Shown here: positions 8,924-17,998 of the stretch, in pieces
Layout: each line of letters starts with the position of its first letter
Numbering within the stretch: position 1 is the stretch's first letter
DNA from: Halobaculum sp. CBA1158
GTDB lineage: Archaea; Halobacteriota; Halobacteria; Halobacteriales; Haloferacaceae
Direction: 5' to 3'
Length of the DNA stretch: 64,000 bases
Assembly: GCF_021431925.1 (NCBI RefSeq)
Contig: NZ_CP090371.1
Coordinates: forward strand, 1,054,001 to 1,118,000
Program-made: the position numbers and the translations under genes
Notes under the pieces: model-generated
The model's input: only the letters and a program-made list of their open reading frames with translations
The model's database searches: none
Told to the model about the DNA's origin: nothing

Positions 8924-9862
8924 CTAACAGTAGTTGAAGTCGGTACACACCGCGTCGGCCGTAAGTCGATCGCTCCCCGGACTGCACGCGTTGCCGGCGA
9001 AGGCGGTGATAGCCGCACAGATAGCGGCGACGACCGCCCCGCAGGCGAGCGACCCGATACCGACCGTCGCGACGAGACAGATCGTTCCGACGGACACGCC
9101 ACAGCCGACGGTACACGCCGTTCGGTACAGTTCCTTGCAGTCGCTGCAGCCGATGTCCACGTCCGGTACGTCTACATCCGGCACCTCCACCTGCGTGGTG
9201 AATCCCTCGCTCTCGTCCACGTCCCCGCCGAGTTCGAGCCGTTCGGTGTCGACCCCGTCGGAGTCGACCACGAAGCGCTCCACGGTGAGGGTCGGCCCGG
9301 AGGAGGGCGACCGGACGGTGACCTCTCCGTCGGACTCCTCGACGGTCCCCCGTACCCGGGCGCGCATCGCCTGGCTGGCGACGAGGTCGCCGTCCGGCGA
9401 GAGTTTCACGGCGAGGTCCGCGATCGGACCCTCCGGCCCCTCGACGGGGAACGAGGTGACGTAGCGGTTCGGCCCGCCGCGCCGCTTCACGTGGTACACG
9501 GACCCGTTCTCGGCCACCGTCGCGCCGTACTCCGCCGCGAAGTGGGTATCGTACCGTCCGAACGCGTCGGTCGTCCTCGCCTCGTCGGCGATCCGTGCCG
9601 CCCGCTCGCCGGTCACTTCCGTCACCCGTTCGTTGTGCGGTCCCTCGCCGCGGTCCGGGCGTTCGCCGCCCGCGTCCGCGCTCGCCAGTCCGCCGAGGCT
9701 CGCGGTCCCGAACAGCCCGGCCAGGAATTTCATGAACGGTCGCCGATCGGTGTTGCGGGCCTCCGTGGTCGCGGCCCACGCCTCCGCACAGCCGCCGCCG
9801 TCCTCGACCGCCTCGTCGATCGCGTCCCGATACGAGTCGATGTCCCGTTCGTCTCGCGACAT
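8924..9862 (-). CDS. Halocin C8-like precursor (Tat-exported, ten-cysteine C-terminal peptide)
   Basis: 312 residues. A ~38-residue acidic leader precedes a Tat signal with RRPFMKFLAG at ~40-49 and an Ala-rich h-region. A middle domain (~65-235) contains VYHVKRRGG, VTSFPVEGP and LTVERFVVDSDG. The last ~77 residues begin after VPDVDVPDVDI at GCSDCK and contain exactly ten cysteines with hydrophobic stretches between them, ending in Tyr-Cys. Halocin C8 is a 76-residue, ten-cysteine peptide starting DIDITGCSACK, cut from a Tat-exported precursor whose N-terminal part gives immunity; this layout matches closely. Activity and the cleavage site are inferred. Confidence 0.82.
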   Translation of the reverse strand: MSRDERDIDSYRDAIDEAVEDGGGCAEAWAATTEARNTDRRPFMKFLAGLFGTASLGGLASADAGGERPDRGEGPHNERVTEVTGERAARIADEARTTDAFGRYDTHFAAEYGATVAENGSVYHVKRRGGPNRYVTSFPVEGPEGPIADLAVKLSPDGDLVASQAMRARVRGTVEESDGEVTVRSPSSGPTLTVERFVVDSDGVDTERLELGGDVDESEGFTTQVEVPDVDVPDVDIGCSDCKELYRTACTVGCGVSVGTICLVATVGIGSLACGAVVAAICAAITAFAGNACSPGSDRLTADAVCTDFNYC

Positions 9863-9887
9863 GGGGATTGACGCAATCCATAATCAG

Positions 9888-9897
9888 TTATATTTTT
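9888..9897 (-). promoter_or_regulatory. TATA box of the halocin-like gene
   Basis: On the minus strand AAAAATATAA lies about 30 nt before the ATG at 9862, inside a distinctly AT-rich 60-bp stretch unlike most promoters in this window. It predicts a start of transcription within a few bases of the ATG. Confidence 0.6.
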
Positions 9898-9987
9898 CTT
9901 CTTCACCACGAAATTATTTTGAACTCGGCTCGCGATCGGTGTGCTCCCTGATGGATTACGTCCCGATCCGTCCCGTCCGAAAGGGAG

Positions 9988-9995
9988 GTTTTTAC
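9988..9995 (+). promoter_or_regulatory. TATA-like box for polB
   Basis: GGTTTTTACC is centred about 27 nt before the polB ATG at 10019, giving a leaderless transcript. It supports that ATG over an in-frame start at 9941 that would sit upstream of the promoter. Confidence 0.55.
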
Positions 9996-10018
9996 CAGCG
10001 AACGGCCAAGGCCCGGCA

Positions 10019-13000
10019 ATGAGCGATTCGGAGACCTCCCTCGCCGATTTCATAGGCGGCGGGGAGGGCGACGCCGAGGCGGCAGACGACGGCGACCGCC
10101 CCGCCGCGGAGGCGGCCCACGTCGCCGGCGCGGGACAAGGGCGAGTGAGCGCGGTCGTCGACCGGGAGGACATCGTCGTGCCGGACTCGACCGGCACGGT
10201 CGAGTTCATGGTCACCGCCGTCGACTACACCGTCGAGGGGACCGGGACCGAGGAGTACCCCGTCGTCCACGTGTTCGGTCGCACCACCACCAACGAGCCC
10301 GAACACGTCCGCGTGCTCGGGACCGAGCCGTACTTCTACGTCCCGACGGTCGACATCGAGGGCCGGGAACTCGCCGACGAGTACGACGTGATCCTCGACG
10401 CTCGCGAGGAGGGACCCGACGGCGAGCGCTTCGAGTCGATCCGCGGGGAGCCGGTGACGAAGGTCGTCGCGCGCACGCCTCGCGACGTGGGACAGATCCG
10501 CGACGACTTCGAGCGCACCTACGAGGCGGACATCCTGTTCCCCAACCGATTCCTCATCGACCACGGCGTCACCTCCGGGCTGCGCGTCGAGGAGCGACGG
10601 CTCGACGCCCGCGACGGCGAGGACAGAGGCCGGCTGCAGGTCACCCCCGAGCACCTGGAACCCTGCGAGGCCGACGCCGATATCCGAGTGAGCACCTTCG
10701 ACATCGAGGTCGACGACCGAAACGGCTTCCCCGAGGACGGCGAGGAGCCGATCGTCTGTCTCACCTCCCACGACTCCTACCGCGACGAGTACGTCGCGTG
10801 GCTGTACGACGCGCCCGTCGGCGGCGTCGACGCGCCCGCGGTCCTCGACGACTACGAACAGATCGGCGACCGCGACAGCGACGTCGAGGTCCGGACGTTC
10901 GCCGAGGAGGACGCGATGCTCGACGCGTTCCTCGAATACATTTCTAAAACGAACCCTGATATTTTGACGGGCTGGAACTTCGAGGACTTCGACGCGCCGT
11001 ACCTCCTCGACCGCTGCGAGGCGCTCGACGGCGACACCGACTTCGACCTCTCGCCGGACCGCCTCTCGCGCGTGGACGAGACGTGGCGCTCCGGCTGGGG
11101 GGGTCCGGACGTGAAGGGCCGCGTCGTCTTCGACCTCCTGTACGCCTACCAGCGCACGCAGTTCTCCGAGTTGGAGTCGTACCGGCTCGACGCCGTCGGC
11201 GAACTCGAACTTGACGTGGGCAAGGAGCGCTACACCGGCGACATCGGCGACCTGTGGGAACAGGACCCGGAGCGGCTGCTGGAGTACAACGTCCGCGACG
11301 TGGAACTGTGCGTCGAGATCGACCGCAAGCAGGAGATCGTCGCGTTCTGGGACGACGCGCGCAAGTTCGTCGGCTGTCAACTGGAGGACGCGCCGACGCC
11401 CGGGGACGCGGTCGACATGTACGTTCTCCACAACGCCTTCGGCGACTTCGTCCTCCCGACGAAGGGTCAACAGGAGGGAGAGGACTTCGAGGGCGGGGCC
11501 GTCTTCGAGCCGATCTCGGGCGTCGAGGAAATGGTGTCGGTGCTGGACCTGAAGAGCCTGTACCCGATGTGCATGGTGACGATCAACGCCAGTCCCGAGA
11601 CCATCGTCGAGGACCCCGACGCCTTCGACGGCGACACCTATCGCGCGCCAAACGGCACGCGGTTCCGCAAGGAGCCCGACGGCATGATGCGCGAGATGGT
11701 CGACGAACTGCTCACCGAACGCGAGCGACTGAAGGGCGAGCGCGACGAGCACGACCCCGGTTCGGACGCCTACGAGCAGTACGACCGGCAGCAGGCTGCG
11801 ACGAAGGTGATCATGAACTGCTTCACGCCGGACACAGAGGTGCTTACGCCGGACGGTGTCCGTGATATCGCCGACCTCGACGTGGGCGAGGAAGTCTACT
11901 CGCTCGACCCGGAGACGTTGGAGATGGAGACAAAGCCGGTCGTCGAGACCCACGCGTACCCCGACTACCGCGACGAGCTGGTCGACATCGAGACGGACAA
12001 GATCGACTTCCGCGTCACACCGAACCACCGGATGCTCGTCCGGAAGACCGAGACGAACGGGGTCTCGTGGGACGAGGACGACTACCGGTTCGTCGAGGCT
12101 GGCGACCTCGATCGCGCTACGAACTATCAACTCCCCCACGACTGGTCGGGGCCGGACGGCGAGGATGTCGGCGATATCGACCTCACGCGCCTCCTTGACG
12201 GCGACTACGAGGTGTGGGCGAACAACGAGGTACACGGCCACACGCTCGCGGCGGAGCTCGGGTACTACCCGAAGAAAGTAGTCAGGAACGACCTCGGAAC
12301 GACCGGATACGTGTTCTCAGCCGAGGAGTTCGAGGAGCACCGCGAGTACCTCGACAAGGTCTGCTCGGAGTTCTACGTCCACAGCGAGCCGAACCGAAAG
12401 TGGATCCCACGAACGTACGACGGCGACGACTTCCTCGACCTGCTGGCGTGGTACATCACGGAGGAGAACGTCTACACGTCTGAGGAGAAGCGGTTCGGTG
12501 AGAAACTCCGCGGCTCCGCGACGACCGTCAAGATCGCACAGAACGTCGCTCCGGACGGGGGTGAGTCGAGTCACGCCGCTATCGGCGACCTCCTCGACCG
12601 GATGGGATTCGACACGTACGCGGACGAGCGGGGATACCAGTTCACGTCGAAGCTCCTCGGTGAAGCGCTCAGAGAACTATGCGGCGCGGACAGCTTCGAG
12701 AAGCGGATTCCCGACTTCGTGTACGACGCGAGCCGCGAGCAGAAGCGACGGTTCCTCGACACGCTTGTCGCCGGCGACGGCGACCGACAGTCCGGGAACT
12801 CGTGGCGCTACACGACCTCCAGCGAGCGTCTTCGGGACGACGTGCTTCGGCTGTGTGCACATCTGGGCCTCACGGCGAACTACAACCACGACAGCGGGTC
12901 GTGGCGGATCTACTGTACGGAAGACTCGAAGAACACCCTTCGAATGCACCGCAGCGGGGGCACCAGCACGGCCGATGACGGGGTATACTGCGTTACCGTT

Positions 13001-14104
13001 GCAGACAACCACACCCTCCTCGCGGGCCGCAACGGACGGTTCCAGTTCGTCGGACAATCGCTGTACGGCGTTTCGGGATGGGATCGGTTCCGCCTGTACG
13101 ACAAGGAGAACGCCGCCGCGATCACGGCGATGGGCCGTCGAGTGATCGAGTTCACCGAACAGGCGGTGGACGAACTTGATAGGAAAGTGACATATGGAGA
13201 CACCGATTCGGTCATGCTGAGCCTAGACGATGTCTCCCCAGAGGACGTAGAGAACATCACGGTTCCCGAAGCGATGCCCGACGCGCATCCGGAGATGTCC
13301 GACCACGAACTCCTCCGGATCGCAGCCGTGATCCAGCTCTCGGAAGAGGTCGAGGACCACATCAACTCCCGGTACGACGACTTCGCGAGCGAGGAGCTCG
13401 ACGCCGAGGAACACCGCTTCGAGATCGAGTTCGAGAAGCTGTACCGTCGGTTCTTCCAGGCGGGCAAGAAGAAGCGCTACGCCGGCCACATCGTCTGGAA
13501 GGAGGGCAAACACGTCGACGACATCGATATCACCGGGTTCGAGTACAAGCGCTCGGACATCGCGCCCGTCACCAAACGGGTCCAAAAGCGCGTCATCGAG
13601 ATGATCGTCCACGGCGAGGACACCGAGGACATCACCGACTACCTCCACGAGGAGATCCAGAGCTTCCTCGACGGCGACGCCGACCTCGACGAGGTGGGGA
13701 TCCCCGGCGGCATCGGCAAGCGCCTGGACGGGTACGAGACCGACACGGCCCAGGTCCGCGGCGCGAAGTACGCGAACCTCATGCTCGGCACGAACTTCCA
13801 GCGCGGCTCCAAACCCAAGCGGCTCTACTTAGAGAAGGTCCATCCCGACTTCTGGGCGCGGATGGAGGACGAGCACGGGCTGGACCCGCAGACCGACCCG
13901 CTGTACGGGGAGTTCAAGCGGGACCCCGACGTGATCTGCTTCGAGTACGCCGACGAGGTGCCCGAGGAGTTCTCCGTCGACTGGGACAAAATGCTCGACA
14001 AGACGCTGAAAGGACCGATCGCCCGGATCATCGAGGCCCTCGGGATGTCCTGGGAGGAGGTCAAAAGCGGCCAGGAACAGACCGGCCTCGGCAGCTTCAT
14101 GTAG
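10019..14104 (+). CDS. polB: Family B DNA polymerase containing an intein
   Basis: 1361 residues, or 948 after removal of the intein at residues 601-1013. The exonuclease motifs are STFDIEVDD, GWNFEDFDAPYL and YNVRDVELC. The polymerase motifs are A, DLKSLYPMC; B, KVIMN-SLYG (split by the intein); and C, VTYGDTDSV. This is the main archaeal family B replicative/repair polymerase with 3'-5' proofreading. The start follows from the TATA-like box 27 nt upstream. Two stretches (about 10930-10972 and 13170-13330) use AT-rich codons unusual for the gene. It is transcribed divergently from the halocin-like gene. Confidence 0.97.
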   Translation: MSDSETSLADFIGGGEGDAEAADDGDRPAAEAAHVAGAGQGRVSAVVDREDIVVPDSTGTVEFMVTAVDYTVEGTGTEEYPVVHVFGRTTTNEPEHVRVLGTEPYFYVPTVDIEGRELADEYDVILDAREEGPDGERFESIRGEPVTKVVARTPRDVGQIRDDFERTYEADILFPNRFLIDHGVTSGLRVEERRLDARDGEDRGRLQVTPEHLEPCEADADIRVSTFDIEVDDRNGFPEDGEEPIVCLTSHDSYRDEYVAWLYDAPVGGVDAPAVLDDYEQIGDRDSDVEVRTFAEEDAMLDAFLEYISKTNPDILTGWNFEDFDAPYLLDRCEALDGDTDFDLSPDRLSRVDETWRSGWGGPDVKGRVVFDLLYAYQRTQFSELESYRLDAVGELELDVGKERYTGDIGDLWEQDPERLLEYNVRDVELCVEIDRKQEIVAFWDDARKFVGCQLEDAPTPGDAVDMYVLHNAFGDFVLPTKGQQEGEDFEGGAVFEPISGVEEMVSVLDLKSLYPMCMVTINASPETIVEDPDAFDGDTYRAPNGTRFRKEPDGMMREMVDELLTERERLKGERDEHDPGSDAYEQYDRQQAATKVIMNCFTPDTEVLTPDGVRDIADLDVGEEVYSLDPETLEMETKPVVETHAYPDYRDELVDIETDKIDFRVTPNHRMLVRKTETNGVSWDEDDYRFVEAGDLDRATNYQLPHDWSGPDGEDVGDIDLTRLLDGDYEVWANNEVHGHTLAAELGYYPKKVVRNDLGTTGYVFSAEEFEEHREYLDKVCSEFYVHSEPNRKWIPRTYDGDDFLDLLAWYITEENVYTSEEKRFGEKLRGSATTVKIAQNVAPDGGESSHAAIGDLLDRMGFDTYADERGYQFTSKLLGEALRELCGADSFEKRIPDFVYDASREQKRRFLDTLVAGDGDRQSGNSWRYTTSSERLRDDVLRLCAHLGLTANYNHDSGSWRIYCTEDSKNTLRMHRSGGTSTADDGVYCVTVADNHTLLAGRNGRFQFVGQSLYGVSGWDRFRLYDKENAAAITAMGRRVIEFTEQAVDELDRKVTYGDTDSVMLSLDDVSPEDVENITVPEAMPDAHPEMSDHELLRIAAVIQLSEEVEDHINSRYDDFASEELDAEEHRFEIEFEKLYRRFFQAGKKKRYAGHIVWKEGKHVDDIDITGFEYKRSDIAPVTKRVQKRVIEMIVHGEDTEDITDYLHEEIQSFLDGDADLDEVGIPGGIGKRLDGYETDTAQVRGAKYANLMLGTNFQRGSKPKRLYLEKVHPDFWARMEDEHGLDPQTDPLYGEFKRDPDVICFEYADEVPEEFSVDWDKMLDKTLKGPIARIIEALGMSWEEVKSGQEQTGLGSFM
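11819..13057 (+). other. Intein with LAGLIDADG endonuclease domain, inserted in PolB motif B (pol-b site)
   Basis: 413 residues between the Asn of KVIMN and the Ser of SLYGVSGWD. It starts at Cys (CFTPDTEVLTPDG, block A), has block B TPNHRMLV, two LAGLIDADG-type helices (DLLAWYITEEN and FLDTLVAGDGD), and block F VYCVTVADNHTLLAG. It ends in FVGQ, so the last residue is Gln rather than the usual Asn and the preceding His is replaced by Gly. Gln-ended inteins are known in archaea and can splice. The +1 residue is Ser. Confidence 0.93.
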
Positions 14105-14141
14105 GAGGGTCGATACTCGACTCGAGAACGCTGGTTTCCGA

Positions 14142-14159
14142 TCCGAAAAACGATTTTCC
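14142..14159 (+). terminator. Possible polB terminator hairpin
   Basis: GAAAAACGATTTTC forms a short 5-bp stem about 40 bp after the polB stop, in an otherwise plain 138-bp gap before sufC. Weak evidence. Confidence 0.25.
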
Positions 14160-14242
14160 GTGCGAACGAATCGCATAGTGGCTGATGCGAAACCTTGATG
14201 CGTTGAACGACCCCATCACAGGGTAGAGGAGTACTCACGAAC

Positions 14243-15166
14243 ATGGCGACACTCGAACTTCAGAACCTCCAGGCGGAGGTCGCAGAGACGGGCGAAGAGA
14301 TCCTCCGGGGCGTCGACCTCGAAGTGAAAAACGGCGAGATCCACGCGTTGATGGGTCCGAACGGATCCGGGAAGTCGACGACCGCGAAGGTCATCGCGGG
14401 GCACCCGGAGTACGAGGTCACCGGCGGCTCGGTGACGCTCACGCTCTCGGAGGCGGACGTGGCCGACATCGACGCCGACCTCGACGAGGAGGACCTCACC
14501 TGGGAGCTTCTGGACCTGGAGCCGAACGAGCGCGCCGCGCTCGGCATCTTCCTCGGCTTCCAGTACCCCGCGGAGATCGAGGGCGTGACGATGGTGAACT
14601 TCCTCCGACAGGCGCTCAACGCCAAGCGCGATGAGCGCGAGGAGCTGTTCGAGGACGACGACGAGGACGACGACGAGACCGAGACCGGCGACGAGGACGC
14701 CGGCTACGACACCTCTCCGATGGAGGGTCCCGCGGACGACGGCGACATCGGCGTCGCCGAGTTCCAGCAGCTCCTGAAGGAGAAGATGGAGCTGCTCGAC
14801 ATGGACGAGAAGTTCGCCGAGCGCTACCTCAACGCCGGCTTCTCCGGCGGCGAGAAGAAGCAAAACGAGGTGCTCCAGGCGGCCATTCTGGAGCCCTCGA
14901 TCGCCGTGCTCGACGAGATCGACTCCGGGCTGGACATCGACCGCCTGCAGGACGTCTCGAAGGGTATCAACGCCCTCCGCGACGAGCAGGACACCGGCAT
15001 CCTCCAGATCACCCACTACCAGCGCATCCTCGACTACGTCGAGCCGGACCACGTCCACGTGATGCTCGACGGCGAGATAGCCAAGTCCGGCGGCGCGGAG
15101 CTGGCCGAGAAGCTGGAGGACGAGGGGTACGACTGGGTTCGCGACGAAGTCTACGGCACGGCGTAA
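14243..15166 (+). CDS. sufC: Fe-S cluster assembly ATPase SufC
   Basis: 307 residues. ABC ATPase with Walker A GPNGSGKST, signature FSGGEKKQNEVLQ, Walker B IAVLDEIDSGLD and switch His in ITHYQR. SufC drives conformational changes in the SufBD scaffold that assembles Fe-S clusters. It is longer than the usual ~250 because an acidic insertion at about 130-170 (EDDDEDDDETETGDED) follows FLRQALNAKRDE, a haloarchaeal embellishment. First gene of sufC-sufB-sufD; a GAGGAG-like ribosome binding site lies about a dozen bases before the ATG. Confidence 0.97.
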   Translation: MATLELQNLQAEVAETGEEILRGVDLEVKNGEIHALMGPNGSGKSTTAKVIAGHPEYEVTGGSVTLTLSEADVADIDADLDEEDLTWELLDLEPNERAALGIFLGFQYPAEIEGVTMVNFLRQALNAKRDEREELFEDDDEDDDETETGDEDAGYDTSPMEGPADDGDIGVAEFQQLLKEKMELLDMDEKFAERYLNAGFSGGEKKQNEVLQAAILEPSIAVLDEIDSGLDIDRLQDVSKGINALRDEQDTGILQITHYQRILDYVEPDHVHVMLDGEIAKSGGAELAEKLEDEGYDWVRDEVYGTA

Positions 15167-15222
15167 TCTAATATGGTTACTGAACAGCCTAATGTGCACA
15201 CGACCGTAAACACGATCAACAC

Positions 15223-16653
15223 ATGAGTTCCGAACAGAACCACCTGAAGGAGACCGACACCGAGGAGCGCTTCGACTTCAAGAAAGAGGAGAAGTCGGCG
15301 TTCCAGACCGAGAAGGGGCTGACCGAGGAGACGATCTACGCGATCTCCGAGGACAAGGACGAACCCGAGTGGATGTTGGAGCGTCGCCTGCGCGCGCTCG
15401 AGCAGTTCCAGGAGATGCCGATGCCGACCGATTGGCCGGGCCAGCCCGACCTCTCGGAGGTCGACATCGACGAGATCGTCCCGTACATCCGCCCCGACGT
15501 GGACGTCCGCGCGGGCGTCGACGACTGGACGGAGCTGCCCGACGAGATCAAAGACACCTTCGACAAGCTGGGCATCCCCGAGGCCGAAAAGAACGCCCTC
15601 TCGGGCGTCGGCGCGCAGTACGAGTCGGAGGTCGTCTACCAGAACATGCAGGAGCGCTGGGAGGAGAAGGGGGTCGTCTTCTGCAACATGGACCAGGCGG
15701 TCCAGGAGCACGAGGAGATCGTCCGCGAGCACTTCATGACGACGTGCGTCCCCCCGAGCGACAACAAGTTCGCCGCGCTTCACGGAGCCGTCTGGTCGGG
15801 CGGTTCGTTCGTGTACGTCCCCGAAGACGTCACCGTCGAGATGCCCGTGCAGGCGTACTTCCGGATGAACTCCGAGGGGATGGGCCAGTTCGAGCACACG
15901 CTCATCGTCGCCGAGGAGGGCTCGGAGGTCCACTACATCGAGGGCTGCTCCGCGCCGAAGTACTCCGCGTTCAACCTCCACTCCGGCGGCGTCGAGGTGT
16001 TCGTCGGCGAGGACGCCCACGTCCAGTACTCGACCGTCCAGAACTGGTCGAAGAACACGTACAACCTCAACACCAAGCGCGCGCTCGTCGAGAAGAACGG
16101 CCGGATGGAGTGGATATCCGGGTCGATGGGGTCGAAGGCGACGATGCTGTACCCCTCCTCGATCCTGAAGGGCCGCGGTGCCTCCGACAACCACATCACC
16201 ATCGCCTTCGCGGGCGAGGGCCAGAACATCGACACCGGCGCGAAGGTGTACCACAACGCGCCGGACACGAAGTCGACCATCGAGTCCAAGTCGATCTCGA
16301 AGGACGGCGGCCGCACGAACTACCGCGGCCTCGTCCACATCGCCGACGGCGCGGAGGGCTCCTCGACGGCCGTCGAGTGTGACGCGCTGATGTTCGACAA
16401 CGAGTCGACCTCCGACACCATGCCGTACATGGAGATCAACGAGTCGAAGGTCGACGTCGCCCACGAGGCGACCGTCGGGAAGATCGGCGACGAGGACGTG
16501 TTCTACCTGCAGTCGCGCGGCCTCGACGACGACGACGCCAAGCAGATGATCGTCTCGGGCTTCATCGAGCCGATCACGGAGGAACTGCCCATCGAGTACG
16601 CCGTCGAGCTCAACCGGCTCGTCGAACTGGAGATGGAGGGCTCGCTCGGGTAA
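15223..16653 (+). CDS. sufB: Fe-S cluster assembly scaffold SufB
   Basis: 476 residues with the SufB/SufD beta-helix core. Typical SufB stretches are FMTTCVPPSDNKFAALHGAV, HYIEGCSAP, RGRGASDNHITIAF-type sequence and AVECDALMFDNES, whose Cys corresponds to the conserved SufB cysteine used in cluster assembly; YMEINESKVDVAHEA carries the conserved His region. It lies 56 bp after sufC and 37 bp before sufD. SufB with SufC and SufD forms the assembly complex in the cytoplasm. Confidence 0.97.
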   Translation: MSSEQNHLKETDTEERFDFKKEEKSAFQTEKGLTEETIYAISEDKDEPEWMLERRLRALEQFQEMPMPTDWPGQPDLSEVDIDEIVPYIRPDVDVRAGVDDWTELPDEIKDTFDKLGIPEAEKNALSGVGAQYESEVVYQNMQERWEEKGVVFCNMDQAVQEHEEIVREHFMTTCVPPSDNKFAALHGAVWSGGSFVYVPEDVTVEMPVQAYFRMNSEGMGQFEHTLIVAEEGSEVHYIEGCSAPKYSAFNLHSGGVEVFVGEDAHVQYSTVQNWSKNTYNLNTKRALVEKNGRMEWISGSMGSKATMLYPSSILKGRGASDNHITIAFAGEGQNIDTGAKVYHNAPDTKSTIESKSISKDGGRTNYRGLVHIADGAEGSSTAVECDALMFDNESTSDTMPYMEINESKVDVAHEATVGKIGDEDVFYLQSRGLDDDDAKQMIVSGFIEPITEELPIEYAVELNRLVELEMEGSLG

Positions 16654-16690
16654 CCCCCAGCGCTCCGTCACCATCCACTCACCACACACA

Positions 16691-17899
16691 ATGAGCACAC
16701 AGCTACCCGCGAGCATCTCCGAGGAGACCGTCGAGACGATCTCCGCGGAGCGCGACGAACCGGACTGGCTCCGCCGGACGCGCCTCGACGCGCTGTCCGC
16801 GCTGGAGGAGCTAGAGATGCCGAGCGTCATCGAGACGCCCGGTCGCCGCTGGACCAACCTCGAGGACCTCGACTACGAGTCGATCGTCGACCCGCTGGAC
16901 CAGCGCGACGAGACCGAGCGCGTCTCCGCCGAGGGCGCGGAGGTCCTGGACTTCGAGACCGCTCTCGAGGAACACCCCGAACTCGTCGAGGCCAACTTCG
17001 GCTCGGTCACCGACCCCGAGACGAACTACCTCACCGCGCTGTCGACGGCGCTGTTCACCACGGGCACGGTCATCTACGTCCCCGAGGGCGTCGACGCCGA
17101 GGACGTGAAGATCCGCGCGGAGATGAACAGCACCTCGCTGTTCAGCCACACGCTCGTCGTCGCCGAGGACAACGCCTCCGCGACGATCCTCGAGCGGATC
17201 TCCAACGGCGCGGACGTCGACGGGGACCGCTACTTCAGCAACCTCGTGGAGATCGTCACGGGCGAGAACGCGTACGTCCAGTACGGCTCGCTCCAGAACC
17301 TCGACGAGGACGTGTACGACTTCACGCTCAAGCGCGGCGAGGCCGCCAGGTACTCGACGATCAGCTGGATCGAGGGGAACATCGGCTCCCGACTCACCCG
17401 CTCGGACATCGAGACGGAGCTGAACGGCGACTCCTCGGAGACGAAGATCGTCGGCGCGTTCTTCGGCCACGACGATCAGCACTTCGACATCAACGCCCGC
17501 GTCTGGCACAACGGCGAACACACGACCGCCGACCTCGTCACCCGCGGCGTCCTCGACGACGAGGCGCGCTCGGTGTACGAGGGCGTCCAGGACGTCGGCC
17601 GCGACGCCTGGGACACCAGCTCCTACCAGCGCGAGAACACCCTGATGTTGAGCGACGAGTCCGAGGCCGACGCCTCGCCGAAGCTCATCATCCACAACCA
17701 CGACACCGAGGCCTCGCACTCGGCGACCGTGGGCCAGGTCGACGCGGAGGACCTGTTCTACATGACCTCCCGGTCGATCCCGCAGAACACCGCGCGCAAC
17801 ATGCTCGTCGAGGGCTTCTTCGTCCCCGTCCTCGAGGAGGTCGAGGTCGACGAGCTGCGCGACGACATCGAGGACCTGATCGTCGCGCGCCTCGACTGA
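16691..17899 (+). CDS. sufD: Fe-S cluster assembly protein SufD
   Basis: 402 residues, the shorter SufB paralogue. It has the N-terminal helical domain (PDWLRRTRLDALSALEELE), a beta-helix core (GTVIYVPEGVDAEDVKI, VGAFFGHDDQHFDINARVWH) and the C-terminal HSATVGQVDAEDLFYMTSR with the conserved His. A SufD-type LVEGFF near the C terminus completes it. It ends the suf operon; no SufE/SufU or cysteine desulfurase is nearby, so the sulfur donor must be encoded elsewhere. Confidence 0.96.
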   Translation: MSTQLPASISEETVETISAERDEPDWLRRTRLDALSALEELEMPSVIETPGRRWTNLEDLDYESIVDPLDQRDETERVSAEGAEVLDFETALEEHPELVEANFGSVTDPETNYLTALSTALFTTGTVIYVPEGVDAEDVKIRAEMNSTSLFSHTLVVAEDNASATILERISNGADVDGDRYFSNLVEIVTGENAYVQYGSLQNLDEDVYDFTLKRGEAARYSTISWIEGNIGSRLTRSDIETELNGDSSETKIVGAFFGHDDQHFDINARVWHNGEHTTADLVTRGVLDDEARSVYEGVQDVGRDAWDTSSYQRENTLMLSDESEADASPKLIIHNHDTEASHSATVGQVDAEDLFYMTSRSIPQNTARNMLVEGFFVPVLEEVEVDELRDDIEDLIVARLD

Positions 17900-17998
17900 G
17901 GCCGCGGCGTCGACTCTCACTTCGTACGCGGATTTTCACGGTTTCGCCGCGTTGTACGAGGCTCCGCCTCTCCGCTCGACAGCGACCGCGTCGGCGAC

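Noticed and set aside
9992-12241. A 749-codon open frame antisense to polB
   Set aside because: Composition-driven shadow of the polymerase gene; no motif or promoter.
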